Positions 1 to 8,886 are shown, numbered from the stretch's first letter. The stretch: 64,000 nt of DNA from Clostridium ragsdalei P11 (GCF_001675165.1 NZ_LROS01000055.1:1-64000); one strand, 5' to 3'. Translations and numbers: made by a program. The notes: generated by a model from the letters alone, not told the origin.

Positions 1-235
1 GTTCCACAAATGTAATCATTATTTTTAAAATTGGCAACTTAGTTGCTCTATTTGTTATGCACTTTTTTAAGAGGCTAAAAAATGAAAAAACCTTTAAAAT
101 TGTATTGACTTCATATAGTTAGTCTCTGTACTTTAAATTAATAATGTAATTATAGCACTGCATAAGAATTTAGGCCAATAGACATTGTAATAAGAGCAGC
201 ATCTATTATATAGTTTCGTTTTATTTCCAGTAAAA

Positions 236-410
236 TTATTTGTCTGATGGCTACCTACTGTAATACTCCCACTTCTATCAAAGTGGGAGCTAACATTAGC
301 TACGCCCCTAGATAATTCATCTAAACTTAGTGGGAGGAACAAAACTCTAAAGAGAAAGCGATTCACTTTAAATCGAAGATTTAAGTTCTCTGCTTTTCTC
401 ACTAAGTAAG
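236..410. repeat. Structured repeat element, copy 1
   Basis: This element shares a long conserved pattern with a second copy at 34664-34824 in the same orientation. The shared parts are a GATGGCTACC-like stretch, a hairpin CTCCCACTT/AAGTGGGAG (267-290), a GCTACGCMCCTRGATAA core (299-314) and a terminal long hairpin. The terminal hairpin (about 327-407) pairs CTTAGTGGGAG with TTCTCACTAAG and contains an inner stem AGAGAA/TTCTCT. Its sequence differs from copy 2 but its fold is kept, which suggests a structured RNA or single-strand DNA end. A weak ORF (133-402, minus) overlaps it and I do not believe it is a gene. It could be an ncRNA or a remnant of an IS200/IS605-type end; I cannot decide. 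Confidence 0.55.
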
Positions 411-423
411 ATTCATTGATAAT

Positions 424-482
424 TGAACAAAAAGAATTTTTAGCTTATAATAATATTAGTCCATAAATAGACTAATATTATT
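424..482 (+). promoter_or_regulatory. smr-marR promoter and operator palindrome
   Basis: A -35 TTGAAC (424-429) and -10 TATAAT (446-451) are 16 bp apart. Overlapping and following the -10 is a perfect 13-bp inverted repeat, AATAATATTAGTC (449-461) and GACTAATATTATT (470-482), with an 8-bp spacer. The position fits a repressor site for the MarR protein encoded second in the operon; that binding is inferred. Confidence 0.6.
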
Positions 483-508
483 ATAAACAGTGAAAGAAGG
501 TTTTATAG

Positions 509-832
509 TTGGAATGGATTTACCTGATTGGAGCTATTATACTTGAAACAATAGGAACAACTTGTATGAAGATGTCTGATGGATTTACAAAATTACTGCC
601 AGCTTTAGGGACAATTCTAACGTATGGCTTGTGCTTTGTACTTTTTTCAATATCATTAAAAAAGATACCTGTGAGTGTGGCATATGCTATATGGGCAGCT
701 GCGGGAACTACTATTATATCAGTAATAGGAATTTTTATTTTTAAAGAAAATATAAGCATTTTAAAAGTTTTGTCTATATTTTTTATTATATTAGGAGTTG
801 TAGGATTAAATCTTAGCGGTGTTAGTCACTAA
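509..832 (+). CDS. Small multidrug resistance (SMR) efflux protein
   Basis: A 107-residue, four-helix membrane protein of the SMR family (EmrE/QacE/SugE group), which exports cationic compounds in exchange for protons as a dimer. The essential membrane glutamate is present at residue 13 in LETIGTTCMK, matching the LAEVIGTT-type motif of TM1. The start is a TTG preceded by AAGAAGG with 8-base spacing; no in-frame ATG fits better. It is followed after 32 bases by a marR gene and preceded by a palindromic operator, so it is probably derepressed by a drug-like ligand. Substrate, and the choice between drug exporter and guanidinium exporter, cannot be told from the sequence. Confidence 0.9.
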   Translation: MEWIYLIGAIILETIGTTCMKMSDGFTKLLPALGTILTYGLCFVLFSISLKKIPVSVAYAIWAAAGTTIISVIGIFIFKENISILKVLSIFFIILGVVGLNLSGVSH

Positions 833-864
833 TTTTTTTACTATTAGAAAAGAGTGTATGAAAT

Positions 865-1308
865 ATGAATGAAGAAAATGAAGTTACTGAGTTATTAAGT
901 GATTATTATGAATCCTGGTTTAAAATTAATGAAATTTATCGTATCTGGTCAAAAAAACATGGTATTCAGGATACGGTTTTGTTTATTTTATATGTAATAG
1001 AAGTTTCTCCTTGCTGCAGTCAAAATGAAATTTGTGATAAATTATGCCTGCCAAAACAGACGGTTTCTTTAATATTATCCCACCTTGAGAAAAAAGGATA
1101 CATTTCTAGAAGATTAGATCCTAAAGACCGCAGAAATAAAGTAGTCAGCTTTACAGAACAGGGAAGTAAATATGCAAAAGGGATATTAGAACAACTTAAA
1201 GCATCGGAGATAGAAGCTCTCAGTAATATGTCTCAAGAGCAAAGAAGGACTATGATAGAAAGTTTTTGCTTGTTATCTGATTTATTATCTAAAAGCCTTT
1301 CTAAATAA
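865..1308 (+). CDS. MarR family transcriptional regulator
   Basis: A 147-residue winged helix-turn-helix protein. The recognition region contains CLPKQTVSLILSHLEKKGYI and the wing has the typical DPKDRRNKVV pattern (about residues 75-100). It lies 32 bases after the SMR efflux gene on the same strand and upstream of an intrinsic terminator, so the two form a small operon. Autorepression through the palindrome at 449-482 is likely by family precedent. The N-terminal half carries a cysteine pair (SPCCSQ), which could make it redox- or metal-sensitive, but that is speculation. Confidence 0.88.
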   Translation: MNEENEVTELLSDYYESWFKINEIYRIWSKKHGIQDTVLFILYVIEVSPCCSQNEICDKLCLPKQTVSLILSHLEKKGYISRRLDPKDRRNKVVSFTEQGSKYAKGILEQLKASEIEALSNMSQEQRRTMIESFCLLSDLLSKSLSK

Positions 1309-1388
1309 TTATAACAATTTATAGTATCAACTTATAAGGCTTCAAAACTCAAGCCAATTGATGCACTCAGATTTGAATAATAAAAAAT

Positions 1389-1414
1389 TCTCTGCATTTT
1401 GCAGAGATTTTTTA
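1389..1414 (+). terminator. Intrinsic terminator after smr-marR
   Basis: Stem TCTCTGCA/TGCAGAGA with a 3-base loop followed by a T run. The last bases of the T run abut the -35 box of the next gene. Confidence 0.85.
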
Positions 1415-1445
1415 TTGACATTGACGCTGCGTATAAGTTTATAGT
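1415..1445 (+). promoter_or_regulatory. MerR-type promoter with 19-bp spacer
   Basis: TTGACA (1415-1420) and TATAGT (1440-1445) are separated by 19 bp. This is the long spacer typical of promoters that MerR-family activators untwist. It lies directly before the MerR gene, so autoactivation is expected. Confidence 0.55.
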
Positions 1446-1468
1446 TAAATTGTCAGGAGGTGATAGCA

Positions 1469-2233
1469 GTGGAATATACAGTGCAGAAATTAGCTCATAT
1501 GGCAGGTGTCAGTGCACGGACCCTTAGATATTATGATGAAATTGGAATTTTAAAGCCGGCAAAAATCAATTCATCAGGATATCGTATTTATGGTGAAAAT
1601 GAGGTTGATAGGCTTCAACTAATACTCTTTTATAGGGAATTTGGCATAAAGCTTGAAAATATAAGAGAGATCATAACCTCTCCTGATTTTGACAGGGTTA
1701 AAGCACTGAGAGAACATCGCAAAAAGCTTCTTGAAAAAAGAATTGAACTGGATTTATTGATTTCTAATGTTGAAAATACAATTAAATCCATGGAAGGGAG
1801 AATTGTAATGAGTGATAGAAAAAAATTTGAAGGATTCAAGAAAAAACTTATTGATGACAATGAAAGAAAATATGGAGAAGAAATTAGAAAAAAATACGGA
1901 GATGAAATTGTAGATAAAGCAAATAACAATCTTAAAAATATGACACCTGAGAAATATGAAGAGCTAACTGGACTTGAAAATGAAATACTTGAAGCACTGA
2001 GTAAAGCTTATAAAACAGGTAATCCTGCAGGTGAACTGGCTCAAAGGGCTGCTTCTCTTCATGCAAAGTGGATAAGTCTTTATTGGGGAAATTATAATAA
2101 AGAAGCTCACGCAGGCCTTGCTAAAATGTATGTAGAGGATGAAAGATTTAAAGCGTATTATGACAAAAAGCAGCCAGGAACAGCAGAATTTTTAAGAGAT
2201 GCAGTTTTAGTTTATACTGGAATGAAAAAATAA
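1469..2233 (+). CDS. MerR family regulator with TipAS ligand domain
   Basis: A 254-residue protein. The N-terminal MerR helix-turn-helix (residues about 2-70) has GVSARTLRYYDEIGILKPA, followed by a coiled-coil dimerisation helix. The C-terminal half resembles the TipAS antibiotic-recognition domain (ERKYGEEIRKKYG; then LHAKWISLYWGNY and AGLAKMYVEDERFKAYYD). TipA, Mta and SkgA proteins of this class activate multidrug efflux genes on binding thiopeptides or other hydrophobic drugs. I chose the GTG at 1469, 8 bases after AGGAGG (1455-1460); a GTG at 1460 overlaps that site. No transporter lies beside it in the same direction. Confidence 0.88.
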   Translation: MEYTVQKLAHMAGVSARTLRYYDEIGILKPAKINSSGYRIYGENEVDRLQLILFYREFGIKLENIREIITSPDFDRVKALREHRKKLLEKRIELDLLISNVENTIKSMEGRIVMSDRKKFEGFKKKLIDDNERKYGEEIRKKYGDEIVDKANNNLKNMTPEKYEELTGLENEILEALSKAYKTGNPAGELAQRAASLHAKWISLYWGNYNKEAHAGLAKMYVEDERFKAYYDKKQPGTAEFLRDAVLVYTGMKK

Positions 2234-2590
2234 ATTTAAATATAATATATAAATTGTAGGAGTTATTATAAAAAATACTCCAAAAGGAGTATGTTCAAAA
2301 AAAAAAGTTCTTTGATACAATTCTAATGTATCAAGGAGCTTTTTTAATAGTTTGATATCCTATTTGAAACAACTTGTTTCTATGGTACAAATCTCAAGAA
2401 ATAAATATTAAAAAACATATTATGCAAACTTTGTAATAATAGTATAAATAAAAAGTAATTTATGCTTTTTAAAATTTAAATATGCAAAAATTATTGATTT
2501 TCTAAAAATATCGTAGTATTATTACATATAATACAAAAATATAATGCAAAAAATATAATAATGATAAAAACTATGCAATGGAGGGGTTAT
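2234..2590 (+). other. Intergenic region with terminator
   Basis: This 357-base gap holds an intrinsic terminator (2306-2346: AGTTCTTTGATACA pairing with TGTATCAAGGAGCT, then T6). The rest is AT-rich and upstream of the chemoreceptor; I see no convincing ORF or conserved leader. Confidence 0.6.
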
Positions 2591-4330
2591 ATGTTAAATT
2601 TTATTGCCAATTTGAGGATAAGACATAAAATTTTTGCAATGATAAGTTTATTCATAATAGGATTTATTGTTTTTGGAACTTATGCCTTTTATTCACTTTC
2701 TAAGATAAAGATAAATGGGACTACCTATAATAATATTATAGAGAAAAAAGATCTTGTGTCAGATGTACTGCCGCCGCCAGAATACATAATTGAGTCATAT
2801 CTTATATCATACCAGCTTGTGGGAGAGAGTAATTCTGCTAATGTATCTGACCTTATAAAACAGGGAGACAAACTAGAAAAACAATATTACGAGAGACATA
2901 AATATTGGGAACATACTCTTTCTCAAGGTCAATTAAAACAATATCTTGTATCAGATTCCTATAAGTACGCAGATGAATTTTTTAAAACAAGGGATAGCGA
3001 CTTTATTCCACAAATAAAAGTAGGAAATAAACAAAAAGCAGAGAGTATTCTGAATGGTTCCATGTCAAAAGCATATAGAGAGCATAGACAAAGTATAGAC
3101 AAGGTGGTGAACTTAGCTGATAAAGATAGCCAACAGATTGAAAAACAAACTTCAAGTTACGTATATAAAATGACTGTTATTTTAATTTTAGTTGCAGTTT
3201 TTGTAAGCATAATTGTAATCCTATTTTCTATAATTATAAGCAAAAACATAACAATTCCACTTAAATCTGCTGTAAGTAAATTAAAAATTATCTCGCAAGG
3301 CGATTTTTCCAAGGACATTTCTAAAGTATCATTAAAAAGAAAAGATGAAATAGGTGATATATCAAGGGCAATATATACTATGCAGTTATCCTTGAAATCT
3401 TTGATAAATAGTATAAAGAAAAAGTCACTGCTCATTGAAAATGTAGTACAAACTGTTTCTAAAAATATGGGAGCTTTAAACATAAATGTAGAAGAAATAT
3501 CTTCAACTACAGAAGAAATTGTAGCTCAAATGGAAGAAACATCAGCATCTTCTGAAGAAATTTCTGCAAGTGTTCAAGAACTTACTAAGGGAACTAAATT
3601 TATAGATAATAAGGCATTAGAAGGAAAAAATTCTGCAGCTGAAATAAGCAGCAGGGCTGACAAGATAAAAGTAAATATTACTGGTTCCAGGGAAAAGGCA
3701 AATGAAGTTTTTATAGAGACAAAAGAAGAACTTGAAAAGGCAATAAAGGATTCAAAAGTGGTAGATAAGATAAGCATTTTGTCTGATACTATAATACAAA
3801 TTACAGATCAAACAAATTTACTGGCTTTGAATGCAGCTATAGAAGCTGCCAGAGCTGGTGAACAGGGTAAGGGGTTTAATGTAGTAGCAGATGAAATAAG
3901 AAAACTAGCAGATGAGTCAAAAACTACTGTAGTAAAAATACAGAATTTAACTGCAAAAGTAGTGGAATCTGTAAATAAATTATCTTTGAGTTCCAATAAG
4001 TTACTTGATTTTATGCTTACAGATGTGAATGGTGATTATAATAAAATGTTAAATGTATCTGGAAAATATGATGATGATGCAAAGTTTATAGATACACTTG
4101 TATCTCAGTTTAGAATTACTACAAGTAATCTTTTAAATTCAATTGAAGATGTTTCAAATACTATAGAACAGGTAGCAAAAGCAAATAATGAAGGTACCCT
4201 TGCTACTACTAACATAAGTGATAGAATACTTGACATAATAGAACAGGTAAATTCCATAGTTGAGAGTACAAAAGTATCAAAGGAAATTTCTAAGGATTTA
4301 AAACAGGATATAAGTAAATTTAAAATATAA
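2591..4330 (+). CDS. Methyl-accepting chemotaxis protein
   Basis: A 579-residue transmembrane chemoreceptor. TM1 lies near residues 14-37 and TM2 near 190-212, enclosing an extracellular helical sensor of about 150 residues. A HAMP domain follows ([20 protein letters not shown]), then the cytoplasmic signalling hairpin. Its tip has the invariant [19 protein letters not shown], which contacts CheW and CheA. The ATG at 2591 follows GGAGGGG by 4-5 bases; an upstream in-frame ATG at 2561 has no ribosome site. The gene is monocistronic and faces a convergent subtilase gene. Ligand unknown. A second MCP at 59227-60939 has a similar signalling domain but a different sensor. Confidence 0.93.
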   Translation: MLNFIANLRIRHKIFAMISLFIIGFIVFGTYAFYSLSKIKINGTTYNNIIEKKDLVSDVLPPPEYIIESYLISYQLVGESNSANVSDLIKQGDKLEKQYYERHKYWEHTLSQGQLKQYLVSDSYKYADEFFKTRDSDFIPQIKVGNKQKAESILNGSMSKAYREHRQSIDKVVNLADKDSQQIEKQTSSYVYKMTVILILVAVFVSIIVILFSIIISKNITIPLKSAVSKLKIISQGDFSKDISKVSLKRKDEIGDISRAIYTMQLSLKSLINSIKKKSLLIENVVQTVSKNMGALNINVEEISSTTEEIVAQMEETSASSEEISASVQELTKGTKFIDNKALEGKNSAAEISSRADKIKVNITGSREKANEVFIETKEELEKAIKDSKVVDKISILSDTIIQITDQTNLLALNAAIEAARAGEQGKGFNVVADEIRKLADESKTTVVKIQNLTAKVVESVNKLSLSSNKLLDFMLTDVNGDYNKMLNVSGKYDDDAKFIDTLVSQFRITTSNLLNSIEDVSNTIEQVAKANNEGTLATTNISDRILDIIEQVNSIVESTKVSKEISKDLKQDISKFKI

Positions 4331-4374
4331 GCGGGCAAAATAGATAAGTAACAAATCCAAATTTACACGCATAA

Positions 4375-4406
4375 AAAACGCCGTAAGTTTTTTATTACAG
4401 CGTTTT
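4375..4406. terminator. Bidirectional terminator
   Basis: Stem AAAACGCCGTAA/TTACAGCGTTTT flanked by A and T runs between the convergent chemoreceptor and subtilase genes. Confidence 0.8.
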
Positions 4407-4419
4407 ATAAAATGCTTAT

Positions 4420-5367
4420 TTAATGATTTTCCTTAATATATGAAGCAGCTTTTCCTATATCTACAACATTAGAACACTGGAAAGTATTTAATCTAAAAGG
4501 ATCTTTAAAAGTAGTTTTATAACTGGTCTTCTTCAAAATCTGCCTATATTCATCCGGCGTAAGCTTATTATTTATGCTTTTCAATATAGCTATAAAGCCT
4601 GCTGTAACTGGTGAAGTTGATGAACACGAATAATATGGAATATCATCGCCATCAGCATTAGAAACATTATTTTTTAATTTCTGATATGTAGTGTAAGTCT
4701 CTATCATGAGATCACTATAGTCATAAGGAAATATACTAAAGTCTGGTTTTCGCTGACCTTTTTCTATAAATTTAGGATCAGACATTTCTTCTGGCCAAAT
4801 ATTATTAGGATTATCATAATGTATAAAAGTAGTTACAATATTATTTTTTACTGCCTTATTTACAGCATTATCAAATCTTTTACGATTTTTATCCGATATA
4901 GGCATTTGAGAATAGGTTAAAATATCAATGTGATTTTTTATTGCCCAATCTATTGCCTTTATCATGGCAGTAACTCTTTTATCTTCATTCATGCTATCTG
5001 CAGTATTTAATGCATATACTTGACATTCTGGAGCAATTTCTTTTAAAGTGCTCGCCATCCAGTAACCATGTTCACTTGATTTATTTAAAGCATAAGGACT
5101 ATTCATAAAATCAACAGCGCCAGCATATAAATCTTTATGATATTCATATCCGAAACAGTGATCTAAAATTCCTACTTTAATTCCCTTTCCTTTACTTATG
5201 CTCTGAGCTTGTTTTACATTGTGTATTGTAAAATAATTATCTCTTGAATTTGCATTTGTAAAATGAATATTCCATGGCTGATTGTGCACTTTTAATAGTA
5301 AAAGCACATTGAGCGTTATAGAAACTATGAGTATAGTTATTAAAATTTTTTTAGGTTTACTTTTCAT
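4420..5367 (-). CDS. Membrane-anchored subtilisin-like serine protease (S8)
   Basis: A 315-residue protein with an N-terminal membrane anchor (residues 8-25) and a compact subtilase domain. The catalytic triad is recognisable: Asp69 in VGILDH, His100 in SSEHGYWMAS and Ser252 in SSTSPVTAG, which replaces the usual GTSMAAP block. The oxyanion-region sequence is also divergent (TYSQMP). It is therefore probably an active but atypical extracytoplasmic protease attached to the membrane. It stands alone, with no lantibiotic or germination genes around it. Family assignment is firm; substrate is unknown. Confidence 0.82.
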   Translation of the reverse strand: MKSKPKKILITILIVSITLNVLLLLKVHNQPWNIHFTNANSRDNYFTIHNVKQAQSISKGKGIKVGILDHCFGYEYHKDLYAGAVDFMNSPYALNKSSEHGYWMASTLKEIAPECQVYALNTADSMNEDKRVTAMIKAIDWAIKNHIDILTYSQMPISDKNRKRFDNAVNKAVKNNIVTTFIHYDNPNNIWPEEMSDPKFIEKGQRKPDFSIFPYDYSDLMIETYTTYQKLKNNVSNADGDDIPYYSCSSTSPVTAGFIAILKSINNKLTPDEYRQILKKTSYKTTFKDPFRLNTFQCSNVVDIGKAASYIKENH

Positions 5368-5469
5368 GTTTTAATGCCTCCATATTATAAGTAAAATTAA
5401 TTTTAAATGTCAATTACAATTGTAATCCTAATTTTTTAAAAAAGCAAGATAGTTTTAAAGTGTTAAGGC

Positions 5470-5498
5470 TTGTACTTAATGAATTAAAAAGATATAAT
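5470..5498 (+). promoter_or_regulatory. Promoter of molybdopterin oxidoreductase gene
   Basis: TTGTAC (5470-5475) and TATAAT (5493-5498), 17-bp spacer. Confidence 0.5.
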
Positions 5499-5531
5499 GG
5501 AGAAAATTTTAAAATAATTGGTGTAAAATAT

Positions 5532-5570
5532 ATGAAATTAGATGTTTTAAGTGAGGCGTATAGATTATGA
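5532..5570 (+). CDS. Possible 12-codon leader ORF coupled to the oxidoreductase
   Basis: An ATG at 5532 opens a 12-codon frame (MKLDVLSEAYRL) whose TGA overlaps the ATG of the oxidoreductase gene (ATGA, 5567-5570). The oxidoreductase has only a weak ribosome site of its own, so translational coupling is conceivable. The leader ORF also lacks a strong ribosome site, so this could be chance. Confidence 0.25.
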   Translation: MKLDVLSEAYRL

Positions 5571-7513
5571 AAAGTCATGGATGTCCCCTGGACTGTTTTG
5601 GATGCTGCAAATTAAATGTATATGTGGAAGATAATAAAGTAGTTAAAATAGAGGGGGATAAAAACCATCCTTATACAAAGGGTATAGTATGTGAAAAAGC
5701 AAAAAATCATTTGAAGAGGTTAAATGCCAGGGATAGATTGTATTCACCTATAAAAAAACAAAATGGTAAGTGGGTAAATATAACTTTTGAAGAAGCAATA
5801 AATATAATCTCAGATAAATTGAGATATTACAGAGAAAAATATTCTTCAAACTCTGTAATTCATTATGGTTCATCTGGAACGGGAACTATACTAAAAGGTA
5901 TAGAAGATATATTTTTTAATTTTTATGGTGGCATAACTAAAATAGAAAATGAAATATGCTGGAGTGCAGGTAATAAGGCCCAAAAGTATGATTTCGGGGA
6001 TAATAAATCCAATTCCATAGAAGACATTTTGAACGCAAAAAATATAATACTGTGGAGCAAAAATCCAGCAAATTCTCATATTCAGCTGCTGCCATTTTTG
6101 AAAAGAGCAAGGCAAAATGGGGCAAAAATAATAGTTATAGATCCTATTTCTACTGACAGCACAAATTTTTGTGATATTCATATAAAGATAAATCCAGCAT
6201 CGGATGCTGCTATGGCTTTAGCTATGGCAAAAGTAATAATAGAAGAAAATCTGCAGGATGCAGAATTTATAAAGAAAAATGTAGTAGGATTTAAGGAATA
6301 TAAAGCTTATTTAGATACTCTTAGTATGGAGTATTTGTCTAGAGAATGCGGCGTTAGCATAGACACTATAAAAGAAATTTCTCATATTTATGCTGAAGAA
6401 AAGTATAGTACTATATGTATGGGATATGGACTTCAAAGGTATAAAAATGGAGGAAATTCCGTAAGGAGCATAGATGCTCTTGCTGCTATAACGGGAAGCA
6501 TAGGGAAAAGAGGTGGTGGAGTAAATTATTCCAACAAAGTGTATCCTAAAGTATTAGATTTGGACCCCTATGGCAGTTATAAATATTCATTAAAGGATAG
6601 AAACTGGAATTTTAATAAATTACTTAAATGCTCGAAAGATATTAAGGCTATATTTGTAAGTAAGGCTAATCCACTAAACCAATGGCCTGATTTAAATAAT
6701 TTTGTAAAGGCTTTTGAAAATATAGAGTTCAAGGTGTGCATAGATATGTTTATGACCGATACGGCTAAACACTGTGATTTGATTATTCCATGTACTAATA
6801 CCCTGGAGAGCGAAGACCTGCTATATTCTTCTATGAGTAATCCCTACATAATATATAATGAAAAGTGTGTGAAACCAAGGCATGAATTAATGGATGAATA
6901 CTATTTTTTTATGGAACTTGCAAAAAAGATGGGGATGAAAGAGTACCCTTACGTACCTAAAAGGGAATACTTAACCCAAGTAATAAAACCTTTGGAAAAG
7001 AAGGGAATAACTCTTGAAAAAATAAAAAATGGATATGTAACCATACAGGAAAATTCTATTGCCTGGAGTGATCTAAAATTTAAAACACCATCAAAAAAAA
7101 TAGAGATATATTCTAAAGATGCTGAGAAAGACGGATTGAGTCCAATACCAGTTTATGTTAACGACAAAAAAAGTGATAGATTGAGACTTTTGACTACTCA
7201 TCCTAAAAAATCACTTATGTCTCAAAGCTTTAAAGACGTAGATACCATGGCTGCAGCTAATATAAGTAAAAATACAGCAGAGAAACAGGATATACATAAT
7301 GGTGATATTGTTAAATTAAGATCTCCAAGGGGAGAAATACGCGTAAAGATAAATATAACGGATAAAGTGCCAGATAACCTTATCCATATGAATGTAGGTT
7401 GGTGGGAAAAAAGTTCAAATCCAAATTTTCTAACGGAAAATCAAATTGCTGATATGGGTAAGCAGGCAGCTTATTATGATACTTTTGTAGAAATTAAAAA
7501 AAGGGGGAGATAA
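5567..7513 (+). CDS. Molybdopterin oxidoreductase, DMSO reductase superfamily
   Basis: A 648-residue bis-MGD molybdenum/tungsten enzyme. The N-terminal Fe4S4 motif is complete (GCPLDCFGCCKLNV, with the fourth Cys in KGIVCEKAK near residue 42). The molybdopterin domains follow, and a C-terminal MGD-binding beta barrel contains LLTTHPKKSLMSQSF and HNGDIVKLRSPRGEI. A possible metal-ligand Cys lies in ENEICWSAGNKAQ. There is no Tat signal, so it should be cytoplasmic. No electron-transfer subunit is adjacent; only a pentapeptide-repeat gene follows 7 bases later. Single-subunit relatives include assimilatory and acetylene-hydratase-like enzymes. The substrate cannot be assigned. Confidence 0.85.
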   Translation: MKSHGCPLDCFGCCKLNVYVEDNKVVKIEGDKNHPYTKGIVCEKAKNHLKRLNARDRLYSPIKKQNGKWVNITFEEAINIISDKLRYYREKYSSNSVIHYGSSGTGTILKGIEDIFFNFYGGITKIENEICWSAGNKAQKYDFGDNKSNSIEDILNAKNIILWSKNPANSHIQLLPFLKRARQNGAKIIVIDPISTDSTNFCDIHIKINPASDAAMALAMAKVIIEENLQDAEFIKKNVVGFKEYKAYLDTLSMEYLSRECGVSIDTIKEISHIYAEEKYSTICMGYGLQRYKNGGNSVRSIDALAAITGSIGKRGGGVNYSNKVYPKVLDLDPYGSYKYSLKDRNWNFNKLLKCSKDIKAIFVSKANPLNQWPDLNNFVKAFENIEFKVCIDMFMTDTAKHCDLIIPCTNTLESEDLLYSSMSNPYIIYNEKCVKPRHELMDEYYFFMELAKKMGMKEYPYVPKREYLTQVIKPLEKKGITLEKIKNGYVTIQENSIAWSDLKFKTPSKKIEIYSKDAEKDGLSPIPVYVNDKKSDRLRLLTTHPKKSLMSQSFKDVDTMAAANISKNTAEKQDIHNGDIVKLRSPRGEIRVKINITDKVPDNLIHMNVGWWEKSSNPNFLTENQIADMGKQAAYYDTFVEIKKRGR

Positions 7514-7520
7514 AAACAAA

Positions 7521-8177
7521 ATGGTTCAAAATAGGAACGTTACTAAAGTACTAAAGCCAAAGATTCAAGACAATCTACCAGAGTTTGATTTATTACAAGG
7601 AGGAATATCTGATTATGATTCTATTTCATCTGTATTGGTGAATGAATGCTTGGTGGAAAATTTTAAGGCAAGAAGAGTATGCTTTAATGAAGTAATATTC
7701 AGAAATGTAAAGTTTATAAATATATCGTTTGAGCAGGCAGAATTTTTAGATGTAAGATTTGAAAACTGTGACTTATCTAATGTTAATTTGAATGAATCCT
7801 CAATACATAAAGTAGAGTTTATAAACTGTAAACTCACAGGAAGTAATTTTACGGAAGCAGTTTTTAGAAATGTTATGTTTAATCAGTGTAGTGGACAATA
7901 TACATGTTTTAGATTTACAGATTTAAAGCAGACAATCTTCAGTAATTGTCAGCTTCCATATGTTGATTTTTACGAGAGTAAATTTTCTAAATTGGAGCTT
8001 AAAGATACTGATATTACGCAGGGGCAATTCTTCAATACTAAACTAAAAGGAATGGATTTTACAAGCTGCAGAATTGACGGTATTGCTGCAGGTGTGGAAG
8101 ATATTCGCGGCGCAATAATCTCATATACTCAGGCTGTTTCGATTATTAGCCTACTTGGAGTTGTGTTAAAGGAATAG
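7521..8177 (+). CDS. Pentapeptide-repeat protein (Qnr-like size)
   Basis: A 218-residue right-handed quadrilateral beta-helix protein. Pentapeptide repeats of the A(D/N)LXX type run from about residue 45 to 190 (for example FENCDLSNVNLNESS, TGSNFTEAVF, LKGMDFTSCR). The C-terminal tail IISYTQAVSIISLLGVVLKE resembles the dimerisation helix that ends Qnr proteins. Length equals that of Qnr gyrase-protection proteins, but similarity in the repeats is generic. Co-transcription with the oxidoreductase 7 bases upstream is likely. A gyrase-protection role is possible, not shown. Confidence 0.82.
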   Translation: MVQNRNVTKVLKPKIQDNLPEFDLLQGGISDYDSISSVLVNECLVENFKARRVCFNEVIFRNVKFINISFEQAEFLDVRFENCDLSNVNLNESSIHKVEFINCKLTGSNFTEAVFRNVMFNQCSGQYTCFRFTDLKQTIFSNCQLPYVDFYESKFSKLELKDTDITQGQFFNTKLKGMDFTSCRIDGIAAGVEDIRGAIISYTQAVSIISLLGVVLKE

Positions 8178-8213
8178 TGTTTTTGTTTATTTTATGGAGT
8201 TAGGAGATATCCA

Positions 8214-8261
8214 TATGAATATAAAAAATAAAAGCATAATAGGTATATTGGCAAAAGTTTA
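8214..8261 (+). CDS. Possible 15-codon ORF
   Basis: MNIKNKSIIGILAKV preceded by TTAGGAGATATCC, a good ribosome binding site. It may be the truncated start of a lost gene or a small peptide. There is no other support. Confidence 0.2.
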
Positions 8262-8283
8262 ATAGGAGAGGTTATATAAGTTT

Positions 8284-8325
8284 CCCATACTTTTAATCAA
8301 AGTTATATTTGGTTAGAAGTATGAG
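8284..8325. repeat. Imperfect inverted repeat upstream of marR-arsM
   Basis: CCCATACTTTTAATCAAA pairs with TTTGGTTAGAAGTATGAG across a 6-base loop. There is no T run, so it is not an obvious terminator. It may be a hairpin or operator for the downstream MarR. Confidence 0.4.
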
Positions 8326-8434
8326 AAAAGAATGCAGATGCAATACGGTTTAAACTTAAAAATAGAAAGATAAATTTAAACAATCAGTTGCATATTACAA
8401 CAGTTTTATGTTACAATTAATTTGAGGTGATCAA

Positions 8435-8875
8435 ATGAAAAACCAAGGAAGTAGCTATTTGCGTGAATTAATAAGAATATTGGTGAGAGATTTAGGTATA
8501 TTAGAAAAATCAGATACAAGCTGCTGTGGTGTAACAATTTCTCAATGCCATGCTATTGTAGAAATTGGAAGATCAGAAGAAATTTCCTTAAATGAACTTG
8601 CTAAGACACTGAATTTAGACAAAAGCACAATGAGCAGAACAATAAATAATCTTGTAAAAAGTGGATTGGTAATTAGAGAGATGCATCCAGAAGACAGACG
8701 ATATGTAACTATAAAACTTACTGATGGGGGAATGGATACATTCAAAAATATTGAATCCAGAATGAAAGAATATTACAAAAACATATTTCAATCTATTCCA
8801 GACAATAAAAGAGAACAGGTACTTGAAAGTTTGAAATTGCTAACTGAAGCTGTAAATAAAAATAAATGTTGTTAG
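8435..8875 (+). CDS. MarR family regulator, cysteine-rich, linked to arsM
   Basis: A 146-residue MarR-type winged helix protein (LAKTLNLDKSTMSRTINNLV; wing HPEDRRYVTIKL). It carries a Cys pair plus another Cys near the N-terminus (DTSCCGVTISQCH) and a terminal KNKCC. Such clustered thiols are unusual for MarR and would suit a trivalent arsenic or thiol-reactive ligand. It ends 11 bases before arsM and shares its ribosome-site region, so it very likely controls the arsM-acetyltransferase genes. Arsenic sensing by a MarR protein is my inference. Start ATG follows GAGGTGATC. Confidence 0.88.
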   Translation: MKNQGSSYLRELIRILVRDLGILEKSDTSCCGVTISQCHAIVEIGRSEEISLNELAKTLNLDKSTMSRTINNLVKSGLVIREMHPEDRRYVTIKLTDGGMDTFKNIESRMKEYYKNIFQSIPDNKREQVLESLKLLTEAVNKNKCC

Positions 8876-8886
8876 GAGGATCAATT

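Noticed and set aside
133-402. 89-codon minus-strand ORF
   Set aside because: It covers the structured repeat element, has no ribosome site and its residues follow the repeat sequence; copy 2 of the element does not preserve the frame.
7521-8177. Calling the pentapeptide-repeat protein Qnr
   Set aside because: Length and tail are similar, but the repeats are generic and no quinolone-related context is present.
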